The notes beneath the pieces are model-generated. The model saw only the letters and a program-made list of their open reading frames with translations, did not search any database and was not told where the DNA came from. A stretch of DNA of 64,000 bases, taken from NCBI GenBank assembly GCA_032209605.1, contig JASFXZ010000114.1, positions 186,001 through 250,000 of the forward strand, read 5' to 3'. This stretch comes from Mactromeris polynyma (lineage: Eukaryota > Mollusca > Bivalvia > Venerida > Mactridae). The stretch's first letter is position 1. Each line of letters opens with the position of its first letter. Positions 25,004 to 48,600 of the stretch are shown here, piece by piece. The position numbers and the translations under genes were made by a program.

Positions 25004-26564
25004 TTGAAGATTATAAAACCGACCAGTGTCAACACATGTAACGCCCTTGCCGGGAATTTTCCTCATTATGCAGGCTTGACTCGTCACGCGTGTTATTAGA
25101 CAACACATGAGAACTAGAAGACACGTGCCTCGATTCATGGTTTCAGTCCTGGGCCCGTATTCAATATACATCTTAAGATATTTCTTAAGTTTTTCCTTAA
25201 GACATATTTTTTCCTTACGCAAGGATAAAAAATATTTTATCTTTAAGTTATATTCAATATATTACTTAAGATATTTCTTTCCTAAGATTTTCTTAAGTAA
25301 AAAAAATCTTAGTCGTGTTCTAAATTTCTACTCATACACGGCTGCATGGACCAATGATTTCTGTAAGCTACTGTTGTTTCAACACATCTATATTCTACTC
25401 CCAACAATCATGTCCTATTATTACTGGTTCATCGTCGATGGGGAAAATACATGGGAACTGTGGGAAATCGTTAATATCTCAACAACGGATTGAGATATCA
25501 AACTTGTGCAAACGGTTTTGAAAAAATTAACATTTCTGCAATACATATTCCGTTTTTCAGAAAGATTGTGAAATAACATTTTGTAAAAATCGATTACATC
25601 TCTGGCAGACAGTAGATGAACTGATTAGTACTTGTCTCTAGTTTATAGATAAAACAACAACAATATAAAACATGACATACATGACTTAAGAGACTTGTTA
25701 CGAGTGGCTCTACTGTACTCGTGTAATAATCAGGCATGAGAATGTTCCGGGGATTGATTTGAGGCTCGCAAGGGCCGTTTTTGAGACAATTTAAACCGTC
25801 TTAGATGCTTAAAGCCAGTAGCTTCAGCGGCCCCCTGGACCCCTTGCCGAATTTTCAGCTGATTTGAAATTTTGCATTCTCATGAATAAACACTTATACT
25901 TAAAAATGTATATACTATAATCAAAAATTTCACTGAAGCGATCAAGAATTTATGACAGTTGCAACATTCAGTTGTTTATTGTAAACAAATCTAAAATGCA
26001 TTATGATGGTGCGTTCTTCAAAAAGTAAGCAATTTGTTGATGGTTATGCAGTACATATGTATTATATGAAATGCATAAAATTGTTTCAGATTTTAATCTT
26101 TAAAGTTGTTAAGCATTGGTCTGGTGAATTTTATTACATGAACGTAATCATATAACTATGTAACAAAGAACAGCTAGACATGAACAGATCGTAAAATTTT
26201 AAATTGTTGTTGATGTGCCGACAAATAGTGTATAAAACGATCGTAAATTAAAACGTATACTGAAGAAAACAGATACAGTTTTGTTTGCAAATATATTATG
26301 ATACATGTAATATTCGAAAGCAAAATATACACAACTACATACATACTGATACATCAAGATAAATGCTACAGCCCTTGGCAATTTCATCATGCTGGCTAAT
26401 TAAGTCGCGAATGATAATGAGTATGAGACGTTAAAGTGGCGTATATATAATCGGTTATAGCATGGAGCCAATATCGATCAGATCTGGGGAATCTTGCGAT
26501 GAGCCAGAAAGTTGGACATGAGTGTGCCTGTGACACGCATATCAACATTCAATTTTGGTCTTGA

Positions 26565-26680
26565 GTTGGACCCATTTTATCAATATTCGTACGAACGAGC
26601 GTTCGTACGATACGAAATGTTCGTAAGAATTTTCTTACGAAAATACTTACGATCGTTTTATCAAAATGTGTCCGTATATA
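26565..26680. mobile_element. Small palindromic element inside the 3-kb transposon
   Basis: GGACCCATTTTATCAATATT at the left matches the inverted GGACACATTTTGATAAAA at the right. The centre has TCGTACGAACG / CGTTCGTACGA arms (26587-26597, 26600-26610). A 107-codon frame crossing it (26512-26835) is probably a by-product. Confidence 0.55.
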
Positions 26681-27184
26681 TGTATGACTGCGATCTTACG
26701 AATAAGAATGTTCGTGCGCACAGTAAATCAGTACACGCTCTTCTTGGGGATGTCAAACTAGACGTATCTCACGTCGTCTCTCAGTCGTCTGTTGAGAAAC
26801 AAAAATATAACCGCCTATCCATCTGTTGTCAGTAGGCAAACAAACTTCTCAGAGGAAGACGAGCAAACTTCGGTGGATAGCTGCTTAAAAGTACTGGTAC
26901 AATGTAACAGAACACTGAACAGTATTCAGTTAGATATGTCGGCAGATATGCCTACCCACTAAAAGCCTATTTATTAAAGAGGAGGTTTGCTATTTCATGT
27001 CTGATGACTAAGATGCGAATAAACAGGGGCTGGTCATAAGAGGTTCGAACTGAAATATGAAAGTACTGTACCCCTGCATGACGCTCTACAAACAGTAGTA
27101 ACCAGTTGGCTGTATCATCCCACACCGATGCTCTCCTCCCACTTACGTCACTACACTTTTGCTACCTTCATATAAATGCAGGTG

Positions 27185-27260
27185 GATGTGCACCCAGTGT
27201 TGGGTTCGACCCCACCCCAACTCTCGCAAGGTGCTCTACCGTTTCGTCACACTCCACTAC
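27185..27260 (-). mobile_element. tRNA-derived SINE head
   Basis: On the minus strand: A box TGACGAAACGGTA (27249-27237) and B box GGGGTCGAACCC (27213-27202), spaced as in a tRNA. Confidence 0.5.
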
Positions 27261-28219
27261 ACATCTTAAGAAACAGTATATTGAGTGGTATTCTATGCTC
27301 AGAAGGATGAAAACTTCCTTAAATAGTTTATTATTTTCTTGAATTTTCACGATCTTGAAGATCTAATTTATTGAGGATTTGATACTTAATTGTAAGTCAA
27401 ATATCATTGAGGATGTCATTCAGCTGGTGATGTTAATGATGCAGACTATTATTAAAGAAATGTGAAATGCTGCTGACAGTCATAACCACAGTAATTCTAA
27501 TGGTTTATAAGAGTTCATAATTAATCTGTCTTGATATATAAAGTCATCAAGTTCATGTCGTAACAGTTTAAAATAAGGCTTAGCAATATCTTTATAAGAT
27601 AACAATATATACTTATTAATGTATCCCCCCCCCAGTAATGCCAGACAATTTCGTGGAAATATGATATCCATTGGTCGTTGTTGAATGATCGTCTCCAACA
27701 GTGAAAGTCTATTCCGATAAAAACATGTATGTCATACCATTTCAATCACATTCATTGAGAAATTTTTAATTTATTACAATGAAATAAGCATTTTAGTCAC
27801 AAAATCAATCTTCCAGCCCCGCTTCGTAAATACTGACAAGCGTTTATCAGGTAGATCGAGCAAGAATAGTCGCCCCTGACAAACGTTATACTAGGGCATC
27901 AATGGAAATATACGTAGAATGATAAAATAACAGTCATTGTATATGCTGGAACTTCTTTTAAACAAAATACAAGCAGCAGATTGTAGATATCGAAAATACT
28001 AGCATTTTCCTTATATTTAAGATAAAGTTAAGACTGCTAAGAGGCACCTTACAGTTAAGGAGAAAAATATACAATATCTTAAGATAATATGCTTTGTGAA
28101 TACCACTTAAGATTTTTCTTGAAATCTAAGGAAGAAATGCAAGAAAAATCTTAAATTTAATGGAAATCTTAGGATTTAAGATAAATTTTCAACTTAAGAT
28201 GTATATTGAATACGGGCCC

Positions 28220-30280
28220 TGGTAACATAGAGAGAAATTATACGACATATTAATCAAAAGTAAAAAATCAAAGTAAAAGATTTTATGATTTATACATAAA
28301 AAAAGTATCTATTGGTTGACAAGAATGGATCCGTTTAGAAATACGAACGCAAGCATTTCAGTACAGCTCTGTATGCATACATAAGGTCTTCCTTAACATG
28401 TTGGTTGTCATTTTATAACTCTACCCAGCAAAGGTTGGGTTGGTAGATACGTAATTTCCATTAGTTACATTTATGGTCATTCAAGTTTCAACTATTAAGA
28501 CGCAGCCCAAAATCATGTTCCCCACTTAGACAACCCAAGTACATTTTTGAGTAAGAGCCATTTTCGTGAGAAGCTAGGACTATGCCAAACGAACATGTTT
28601 AATGGTGACTTACATTAAAGACAATCTGAAGGATATCACTAAAGCTGGATGTTATTTTCGTCGATTTATTTATAAATATGCGTATTGCATGTTGTTTTTG
28701 AGTTACAGAATGACAACACGTTATATGTATATTGTAAACCAAGAGATGTCTTTTAAAATGATACACGGCGTCTTCCGGTATGTTCAATGAAATAATGTTT
28801 TTGCAACATGGTGAAAAATAAAGCTTTACAAAAATTAACTCGGATCTATGTATACTTTAATCATGGACCTGACTTATCAGGGTCATTTATATATGCTGTT
28901 TTCTCGTAGATTCGTGCCCCTAAGCAGAAAAGTCATTGCAGGTTCATTCAGTACACAGTTTACTTACATTTTTTTCATTTTAAACTAGAAATCAAACATT
29001 AATGTAAACCATGTCTGAAGCAATAGTAGTTTTTGTTTTTGCAGTGAAAAATGTGCTTAAAACAGAAGGTCAGTGATCTGGATCATCTGGAAGCTTTCTT
29101 TTTAGATTCGTGCCCCTGGGATAAAAATGCCTTTGTGTCTACAATGTCTTTCTTTCCACAAACAAAGACATTACACACCAAAACATAAAATACAAACTAG
29201 TTAACAAAATAACTAGTTTTAATGATGTTTCACCTTTTGAACATGGTCATTGGTTACCTGATTACATTAGTATCGGCTAAATGTGCTAAAGTCGATATGT
29301 TTTAACATCATACCGGGACTTTTGACATTTTCAGATTATTTTTTTTCGGTCAGAGAACCTACCCGCCCGAAGACGCTAAACATCGAACCATATTGGTATA
29401 GCTTTATTACCGTTGAAGATGTTTTGCTTTCGTTACCTCTCCAGTATATGAAAATACTTTTTACTTCATAGCTTAAAGAACCAATTTAGACACATTTCTC
29501 AACGCTTACTTTATATCTTATATATACATGTATGTACTATTATATATTATTATGTTTTCGACAAATCTTTATCTTGCTTTAAATCTTATATATACATGTA
29601 CATTTGTATTATTATGTATAATTATGATATCGACAAAAAAATCAACCTTCATTTACAACAAGTTAACCAGGATTTTTACTAAATTTTCTACAAAATCCTT
29701 TAAACCTAACTTTTTAAATTTTCGCGAGACAATCGACGAAATAGAATAGAAAACACAAGATGCATACTTATTGTAAAGAAATCTCGCACACCCTACGTTT
29801 TATATCTGCTAATGCAAACTACGTGTATATTATTTTTTTACAAATGATATAAAATGAAAAATGAAAATGATCACAAACAAGACAATTTAAGATGGGATTT
29901 GAGGTATTAAAAAAACTGAATCAAGCAGAATTACAACAGTTAAAAATATATGAAAACAATCTGTAAAATAAATACAAATGTAAACACGACGGTTTAAAAC
30001 CATGAACTACACATCATTGGCGGAGAGACAAACGCCATATAGTGACAAACAGGTTGACAATGTCTCATTAAAATGTTGCTATTGTCAAACCATTATGCTG
30101 AAGACATATATTTAACGACATTGCAAACAACAGAATATACGTTTTATGTTACTTACCTCTGAACGAAGTCTTTCTTACAGTTAACTCGACGTACTGCAAA
30201 TGTGTTCAAACTGCACAGGGCAATGATTAAATGAGTATAAGTGTTTATTTTAAATACTTCATATAAGGTCCATGTTTCAG
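28220..30280. other. No gene seen
   Basis: AT-rich. The 14-base phrase GATTCGTGCCCCT appears twice, about 195 bases apart (28909 and 29105). Short frames on both strands show no coding signal. Confidence 0.5.
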
Positions 30281-30283
30281 TTA

Positions 30284-30588
30284 GGCCATGCCGTTTTATA
30301 TTTTTGTTAAGCGTCCGCGTGCGCCTATGTTTTGAGCTCTTTGAGCCAAAAAAAAAAAAAACTTGCATGTTTGAAAATAGTGAGTGAAACTTAGTTTTGC
30401 TGTTCTTCGCATGTTTTATAACGAAATAAGTTGTTAGGTTATATTTTTATCATGTTTACCTCATTAAAACATGTGAAATGACACTGTTTGGCTTTGTGTT
30501 TTATCGAAACGACTTTGTGTGTTTTGCGTATACGTAGCTTGATTTTGCGAATCAATGTTGACGCTTAACAAAAATAAACAGTATGGCC
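30284..30588 (+). mobile_element. PIF/Harbinger-like MITE, copy 2
   Basis: TTA on both sides (30281-30283, 30589-30591), ends GGCCATGCCG and AGTATGGCC, inner blocks TTTTTGTTAAGCGTCC and GACGCTTAACAAAAA inverted. 305 bases. Its left two thirds match 62062-62390. Confidence 0.85.
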
Positions 30589-30854
30589 TTATATAACACA
30601 TAGGATGTGTTTTCTCAAACAATTGATAATTGAGATAAGTTTTCGGTTATCATACTGTCGCCAAAGGACCAGATACTGAGTTGCTTTTCCGGTTGCAAAA
30701 TTGCTACATGTATGTTCACTTACTGTGCTGACGAAAGTACTTAAGGATCGATGCGTATAGTTTAAATGTTTAGTGAAATACTACTGATTAATGAATCTGT
30801 TATTTCCTATTGGTAGTGATTGACAGTATTGAATATGTTGGTGGTTCGGATATA

Positions 30855-31006
30855 CAGTCAGACCTCGTTCTTTCGAATTCATCGGGTTCAAAATTTTATT
30901 TTGAATAACACATGATTTCGAAGTCGATTTCAATTCGACGTAAGAAGAATACACCGGGATGAAACCGAGTATTCGGGTAGAAGGTTGTCGAATAAACGAG
31001 GTCCGT
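30855..31006 (+). mobile_element. Pogo/Tigger-like MITE, CAGTCNGACCTCG family
   Basis: CAGTCAGACCTCGTTCTTTC at the left after TA, and GGTTGTCGAATAAACGAGGT at the right in inverse. Right terminus degenerate. Confidence 0.7.
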
Positions 31007-31699
31007 TTATTTTTGAATTCACATTTTGAGTCTAGTACCTATGGGCTACAATCTAATAAACCAGGGGTCTAGTTGAATGACTGGTCGAAGCAAGTAGAAC
31101 AGTTATACCTCCGGTCAGCGAGAATGGTGCGCTGAGACAAATGGTCTTTACGGTCCGTTTGTATTTCTTGAACAATAAGCTGATTCAGATACATGTATTG
31201 GTTTAGACACAATATCTATCACAGAACAGCATGTTGTGATTTATTTGCGTTTAGAAAATCTTACCAGTAGTCTGAGGTCTTAGAATCTGAAAACTTCCTG
31301 TACGACAAAGGAGGGTACTTATCCCTTGTTACTAGTTACTCTTGTATCACTTACTCGCCATCAGTAATACTCAGCTTGGAAAGCCAATATACAATTAATT
31401 ATTTACAAGAGCAGTGAAGAAGTAGACTGATCATTCCACCAACATGTGTAGAGTTTATCCTGGCACGGTGTGTTTATGTATAGGAGGAATGATCTGTCGA
31501 AAGTATAACTCAAATTCGCTATTTCTTTCATTATCGTGTTTACCTAAATATCGATTATAGGTGTGCTGTTTGGCGCAAGTTGTATAAACACGTAATGTGT
31601 TTATATGAAATTGTCAAATAATCCCAACCGATACGTCAAATAAGTCCACAAACTAAGAAGCAAAAATGACCATTGAACACAAATTTACTCTTTCTCACA
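31007..31699. other. No gene seen downstream of the cellulase gene
   Basis: Intergenic AT-rich DNA between the MITE and the polyadenylation signal. Confidence 0.5.
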
Positions 31700-31705
31700 T
31701 TTATT
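31700..31705 (-). terminator. Polyadenylation signal of the GH9 gene
   Basis: AATAAA on the minus strand, 88 bases after the TAA stop, giving a short 3' untranslated region. It is the first such hexamer downstream of the last exon. Confidence 0.6.
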
Positions 31706-31792
31706 GATACGACAACATTGATAATTGAATGTGTGAGTAAAATTGAGTGTGCTAGACATATTTTACGAATTGTTGTAAATGTTGCTAGAAAT

Positions 31793-43501
<11,709 letters not shown>

Positions 43502-43549
43502 CGTCGAAACTACAAGGTAAAGACAAAATTCATACTACACATTCATACT

Positions 43550-43840
43550 GAGGTGCGTTTTTTAGAGGAAGGGAAAAAGAATTCTACCTAGCGCTACGTA
43601 GGGAAAGTAGCGCTGCCGTTTCTTAAACGTAGGAAAAGTAGCCCCTATCTTTAGATAGGTAGCATAATCCGACAGTGCTAGCTTTGCTTAATAAAATGGC
43701 ATCCATGCGGAACAGTGTCGTCTGGTCTGACAGGTGCCATTTTGTAGCTAGCGAAGCGTTCAAGCGTTTTTTAGACAGCTAGCTTTTCTACATTGACTAT
43801 TTTTTCTCGCTTACTTCCTCTACCTCTAATAAATGCACCT
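43550..43840 (+). mobile_element. Inverted-repeat MITE just upstream of the GH9 start exon
   Basis: GAGGTGCGTTTTTTAGAGGA at the left and its approximate inverse TAATAAATGCACCTC at the right; inner CTAGCGCTACG and GCTAGC blocks pair. It ends 41 bases upstream of the acceptor of the ATG exon, within intron 1. hAT-like by end sequence; no target duplication seen. Confidence 0.7.
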
Positions 43841-44054
43841 CTGATTAAAGCAACTGGTTGGAAGACCCATGGGTCTGAGGTAGATAGAGAGTCTGACTCC
43901 TGATTTAAAGGTCGAGAGTCCGACTCTCACCTTGATCGAAATTAAACCGCGTATTTCATAAAACCCTGAATTAGGAGAGAGTACTGATCAATAACCCAGG
44001 GAAGCAACCACAGAGATTTATTTATATAAATATCAGGTAGTCCGATAAGCAGAT

Positions 44055-44320
44055 ATAGTGACTATTGTTGGATGATAAAACTCAGTCTACTTCATCTATG
44101 GTCTAGTTACTCTGGTTACTCTTTGAACTTGGAGGTTTGAATACTAAATAGGTGTTCCGAACATTAACTATAGTTCAACCAACGATTTAGTACGGTTGAA
44201 CTATAGTTGATATAAGGAACACCTCTATAGGGTTATCAACCCTCCAGTGACCAGAGTAAATAGACCATAGATGAACTAGAGTGAGTTTTATCATCCAATC
44301 ATAGTTACCATAGTCAGTGG
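44055..44320. mobile_element. Foldback element with arms of about 110 bases
   Basis: Left arm 44067-44180 and right arm 44194-44301 are inverted copies, with a 13-base loop. Shared blocks include GGATGATAAAACTCA, CATCTATGGTCTA, TACTCTGG, AGGTGTTCC and AACTATAGTTCAACC. Non-coding. Confidence 0.88.
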
Positions 44321-44415
44321 TCAAACTACCTCATAGGTCGTAATAACTTGTTTCACTAGCGGTGTGAAGTAAATAAGATTAAACTAGAAATTGTATTAAA
44401 ATACCCCCCCCCACT

Positions 44416-44718
44416 GTAGCGGATCCATAGTCCAGTAGTCCAGTGGTAACGCTCCAGATTAGTAATCCAGGGGTCGCAGGTTCGATTCCCCGCTCCATCA
44501 CTGCCAGTATTAACAGTCTTTCGGACGAGACTTTAAAAACCGAGGTCCCGGGTATTACATCGAGCGCGTAAAATATCCAGAGGTGCTTCTGGAACTGGGC
44601 ATCTCCTGTATCATGCACTATCCTCCAAAAATCTAAAATGACTAACATTCTTCCGGAGGCGTCGCCCATATGGGAAACCGGTGGCGACGATAAATAAACG
44701 CAAATACAAACAAACTAA
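44416..44718 (+). mobile_element. tRNA-derived SINE, near full length
   Basis: A box TAGTCCAGTGGTA (44436-44448), B box GGTTCGATTCCCC (44479-44491), then a conserved-looking central part (TTTCGGACGAGACTTTAAAA, CCGAGGTCCCGGGTA) and an A-rich tail ending AAATACAAACAAAC. The central part resembles one shared by several invertebrate SINEs, from memory. Plus strand, in GH9 intron 1. Confidence 0.8.
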
Positions 44719-45426
44719 CCCATTGGTCTTTCAACACTTACCCACAACTATCGGTTACTATATTTAACTACGTGTGATTTAGAAAGGAATGTCATTTGTG
44801 AAAATCAAATAGCATGAATCTGTATTTTATTTTATTACATACAGAAACTCAATATGTATATGGTCAACAGACTGCATAAATTTCTGAAACATCACTTTTC
44901 TTTTCGCTGTTTATTGTTTGTGTATTTTTCCAGAAGTTAATATAAGTTAATAACAATAAAAAACGAATTTATCACAATTCTAAAATACCATAAGGCATAA
45001 ATAAATGTCTGTTTCACTCAATGTTCCATGCCCAAAAAAAGTTGGGTAGGTTGGTTGGATTTTTTGGGAGATTTTTTTATTTTCAAACGAAGCAAATTAA
45101 ACATAGATTCTAATGAATATATGTTAAAACTTAAAAGACAAATCCCCTTTCCATTTTAACATCGATATTGTTTAATCAAGGTGAATATAATGCTCTATAG
45201 CTGGAATAATCGTAAAGCGTCTAATAACTGGGCAGAAATATGAACCTCAAGAAAATTCACACAAAGAAATTTTAGCAAAAAGAAACAAAAATGTTAACAC
45301 GCGAAAAAAATGTTCATGGGTCGGGGCGAAAAAATAGGATAGGTCGGGAAACCTGAAACAAACAACTTTTTAACGCCTAAGTAATTTAAAAATATATAAA
45401 CATTTCCCCATCTATAAATGACTTAC
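44719..45426. other. No repeat recognised in the rest of GH9 intron 1
   Basis: AT-rich intronic DNA; no coding signal. Confidence 0.45.
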
Positions 45427-45480
45427 CTAGCCACAAACGTTCACCAAGACTATGACATGAATGTCGCCAGTTGGAGATAA
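45427..45480 (-). promoter_or_regulatory. Probable non-coding first exon and promoter of the GH9 gene
   Basis: A very good donor, CTAG|GTAAGTC, ends at 45427 on the minus strand. A TATATA-like stretch sits at about 45500-45510, at a suitable distance upstream for initiation near 45475. The ATG exon has a clean acceptor 8 bases before the start codon, so an upstream untranslated exon is expected. Both the exon start and the promoter are inference. Confidence 0.4.
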
Positions 45481-45694
45481 GGTTTGTATAAATCCATGTA
45501 CATATATAGATAAGTACCTATTACACCAGTTTCACTTATCGTTGTAGTTGATCTAGATTTCGACTTAAAAACAAAGTCACGCTAACTATGCCATTGACAA
45601 TTTGGTTTAAAATCTCCATATTCAATTTTCATCTTCTTTCCTCAAGGTACATACAACGTGCTGTTAAAGTACGTGAACTAATATATTACGTTCT

Positions 45695-46700
45695 TGATTG
45701 GATGTTATAATTATAATGCCGTTTTTCATATTTTCATATTTATTCATGTTGCATCACTGTCGCTTGTCACGTGTAGGCCGTATACCTATGTTTGTTCATA
45801 GAAAGTTATTAGTACTTAAATACTGGATAAGACTGCTTACTCTTAGTGAGAGAACACTTCTTTTTAAAACTTATAACATGCTAAAAACATGCTTATAACA
45901 TATGCTGATAACGGCCGAACGTTCAACTGGAATAACTGGGCATTTAGTATTAAAACTATGTTATACCAGACAGGATTATCTATCCTGTGGGAAATTCAAT
46001 CTAATATGCTTATTAACTAGTATGAACTTGTTTAACAGCCAGTACTAGAAATCTATAAGCAACATTGGTATTCATCAATTAATAATTCTACTAGCCTTGA
46101 GTCGCTCAATTTTGAATACTACCTTGATACAATAGCAGAGACCATATTCAGAACAGCTCTAACCAAATTTCGCACGTCATCACACAACTTAGCAATAGAA
46201 CACAGACGTCTTATCAATCTCTATTAATAGAAACGAAAGAATCTGTCAAAAGTAGAGGTCAACTAGAAACTGAATACAATGTTTTCTTATCTGTTCCAAA
46301 TACGCTAATATAAGATCAAATTATATTAAACGTTATTATTATACGTGGCAAACGAAACAGAAATTCACTAATTTGATGAGAGCTACCTCTCGAAATATTC
46401 TTATTAATTTATCCAAATACATTTATCATGCTACGTAGTCTTGTTAGAAACTGATAATGTATTAACTATATCATATTCATCCTTAATGTCAGAAACTTGA
46501 ACACATACTGTTAATCAATATATTTATCATCATAACTGTTTGTTTATATACATGTAATGAAATATAAAATATTTGAATATGCACTGTATAACATCATGTG
46601 CTCCTGCAAAACCATGTCTTTTGTTATTATGTACATTATGTTGCTATGAAACATGCTATGTTTTAATGCAATACACTATTTGTATCGTATCGTATCGTAT
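45695..46700 (+). pseudogene. Broken LINE: ORF2 C-terminal part and 3' end
   Basis: Readable pieces in shifting frames: GRIPMFVHRKLLVLKYWIRL, DNGRTFNWNNWAFSIKT, FRTALTKFRTSSHNLAIEHR and FTNLMRATSRNILINLSKYI. They parallel GRLPMYVYTYKRCIKYWMRL onward in the intact LINE at 54-57 kb. The 3' end shares TGCACTGTA..ACATCATGTGCTC with the 34-kb fragment and ends in (TATCG)n at 46683-46700. Several frameshifts and stops. Confidence 0.85.
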
Positions 46701-46839
46701 CGATTCGTATTGTAAAATTTCGTTTGACTTTGTTGTATGTATAAATGTACATGTACTTACTCTCATAGCGTATATCAATATTATTATTCTAGTTGTTAAG
46801 TGTATACATTAGATGATAAGTATTATACTTAAACCCACA

Positions 46840-46914
46840 GAATATTAATAAAACATTCTGTTCTGTTCTGTTCTATTCTATTCTATTCTGTTCTGTTCTG
46901 TTCTGTTCTGTTCT
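46840..46914 (+). repeat. LINE-type 3' end with (TTCTG/TTCTA)n tail
   Basis: AATATTAATAAAACA is followed by about 12 pentamers. Similar tails occur at about 49908-49930 (plus) and 61367-61380 (minus strand), fitting CR1/L2/RTE-like elements that end in short tandem repeats. Confidence 0.65.
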
Positions 46915-47245
46915 GCGTATCCGAAGGACGGTATATGAAATAGCGAGCATTTGTTTGCGCGAATAGAACGATTTCGCGGAATTACCGAAAACTATCTGAT
47001 GGTTTGCACTGTATATGTGTGATAATAGTGACCTACTTTTATTAAGTATAACGAGGGCAGAACTCTTCAAATACGTGTAAGTAAGGTCATTTGTGTCATC
47101 AAAATACAAGGATTGCCTTATGTCGCTAAATTAAGGTCACATTTTAGTGATATACCATGAACAAACGTACTGACCTATGCACTTTGATAAAAGAGTAATA
47201 TCTTTCTACATGTAATTTGTCAGGTACTGTATTATTTTTTGGCGC

Positions 47246-47525
47246 GGCCGTACTAAAATGGTTTTGCTATTTGCATATCATTGTTACGTTAACCACCAAG
47301 GTAATTTCTCTTCAACCGAACAGCGTTTGTAAACTTGACGCGGATTGGTTAACCTTTCGATTAAGGGTACGTTACCTTACCAGAATCCACTGAATTTCGG
47401 TGAATTTACCGAAATCCATTTTGGATCTGGAGTGACCAGCAATCGTAACATTTGTTTATGTTGCACAACAAATCTTAACCTTCAAATTGCGCCGACCATC
47501 TTTTTTCAAGATATTTCTTGTTAAG
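47246..47525 (+). repeat. Dispersed 280-bp repeat, copy 1 (partner 62393-62696)
   Basis: Shares GCCGTACTAAAATGGTTTTG, AATTTCTCTTCAACCGAACA, GGATCTGGAGTGACCAGCAA and GCGCCGACCATCTTTTTTCA with the second copy in the same order. Type unknown; no ends resolved. Confidence 0.85.
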
Positions 47526-48079
47526 AAATACTTCATGCTATCCCATAAATTATGTTAAAACTAATAAGCAGCAGAAACTTATGGTGACTACTTAGGAACT
47601 TGTCTCAGTGTAAACTAGGATTGAATTTTCAAATAGACGACACTTAACAATGGAACGTTGACAACCGATGTATATCTACACTTGTTACACATTAAGCATT
47701 TTAGTTGATAAATATACGAACATATGCATTGTTTATACATGGTATACTTTTAAACTAAATATGCAAAAATAAAACGAAGCTTTCGATCCTACTCTATTAC
47801 TTTAATTTGAGAAGTATTGCCTGCTGTATGATATGTATAACATTGTATTGATATACTTTGCTGTTTTCACATTTTCCCACTATGTTGTGTATTGATATGT
47901 TTCGATCACACGGGCCTCCGGCCTACAGATATATTGAAAATAAAACGTACACACTTATAAAAGTAAAGTAACGTGTTTATTTATTATAGTGTCACCGCTA
48001 TTTAAAGGGCCAGCCATTTCTGACTTATGAGACACCTACTTTCTGAGCACATTTACTTCCCGATTCATATCCTTTAATG

Positions 48080-48215
48080 TCAGGCACCAAGCAGGTAGGC
48101 AAACGGTAACCATTATTTAACTAGCTGGCGGCTCACCAACCGGCCATATCAGAACGGACCCCTACCGGGATTCAAACCTTCGACATCCCGCTCCCAAGGT
48201 CAAGGGGGACTGAAT
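48080..48215 (-). mobile_element. Possible SINE relic
   Basis: A B-box-like AAGGTTTGAATCCCGG on the minus strand (48181-48166). No good A box found, so weak. Confidence 0.25.
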
Positions 48216-48235
48216 TGTTTTGAAATACACTGCGT

Positions 48236-48600
48236 ATTTAAATCAAACAGGGAAGCATGAAGATTAAATTTAATTTAATTTTTAAAAACACCATTAAAAT
48301 ATTTATATTTTGTAGTTTGTGCACATATGTGAATACATTTTGTACTTTAAATATAAATACCTTTAATATGTATCTAAAAATAGGATATTTTATAAAATAA
48401 CAGTTTTTTGTGTGTTTTTCAGTTATATGTACATGTATAAGGAGCTATAGTAACAATTTTAAATCAAACAGGGAAGCATGAAGATAATAATCAATCATAA
48501 AATAATTTATATCATTTTAAAAAGGAAACATTGAAGTTTGTGCTCATATGTAAATAAATTATGTGAAATAAATAACAAAAATATTATGATAATTTAAAAA
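48236..48600 (+). repeat. Two tandem copies of a roughly 220-bp repeat
   Basis: TTTAAATCAAACAGGGAAGC followed by ATGAAGAT begins at about 48237 and 48457. Downstream GTTTGTGC.CATATGT blocks also recur. Confidence 0.7.

Larger units (their letters stand above)
25151..28219. mobile_element. 3.07-kb DNA transposon with GGGCCCGTATTC inverted ends
   Basis: The first 27 bases, starting GGGCCCGTATTCAATATACA, are repeated exactly in inverse at the right end, followed on both sides by CTTAAG-rich arms. Such ends resemble ISL2EU/Harbinger-related elements (family recollection, not searched). No target duplication is apparent. I recognise no transposase inside; the interior has no long frame, so the copy is non-autonomous or decayed and carries later insertions. 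Confidence 0.75.

Noticed and set aside
26512..26835. A 107-codon gene within the 3-kb transposon
   Set aside because: It runs through a palindromic element (TCGTACGAACG arms), which explains its repetitive residues.
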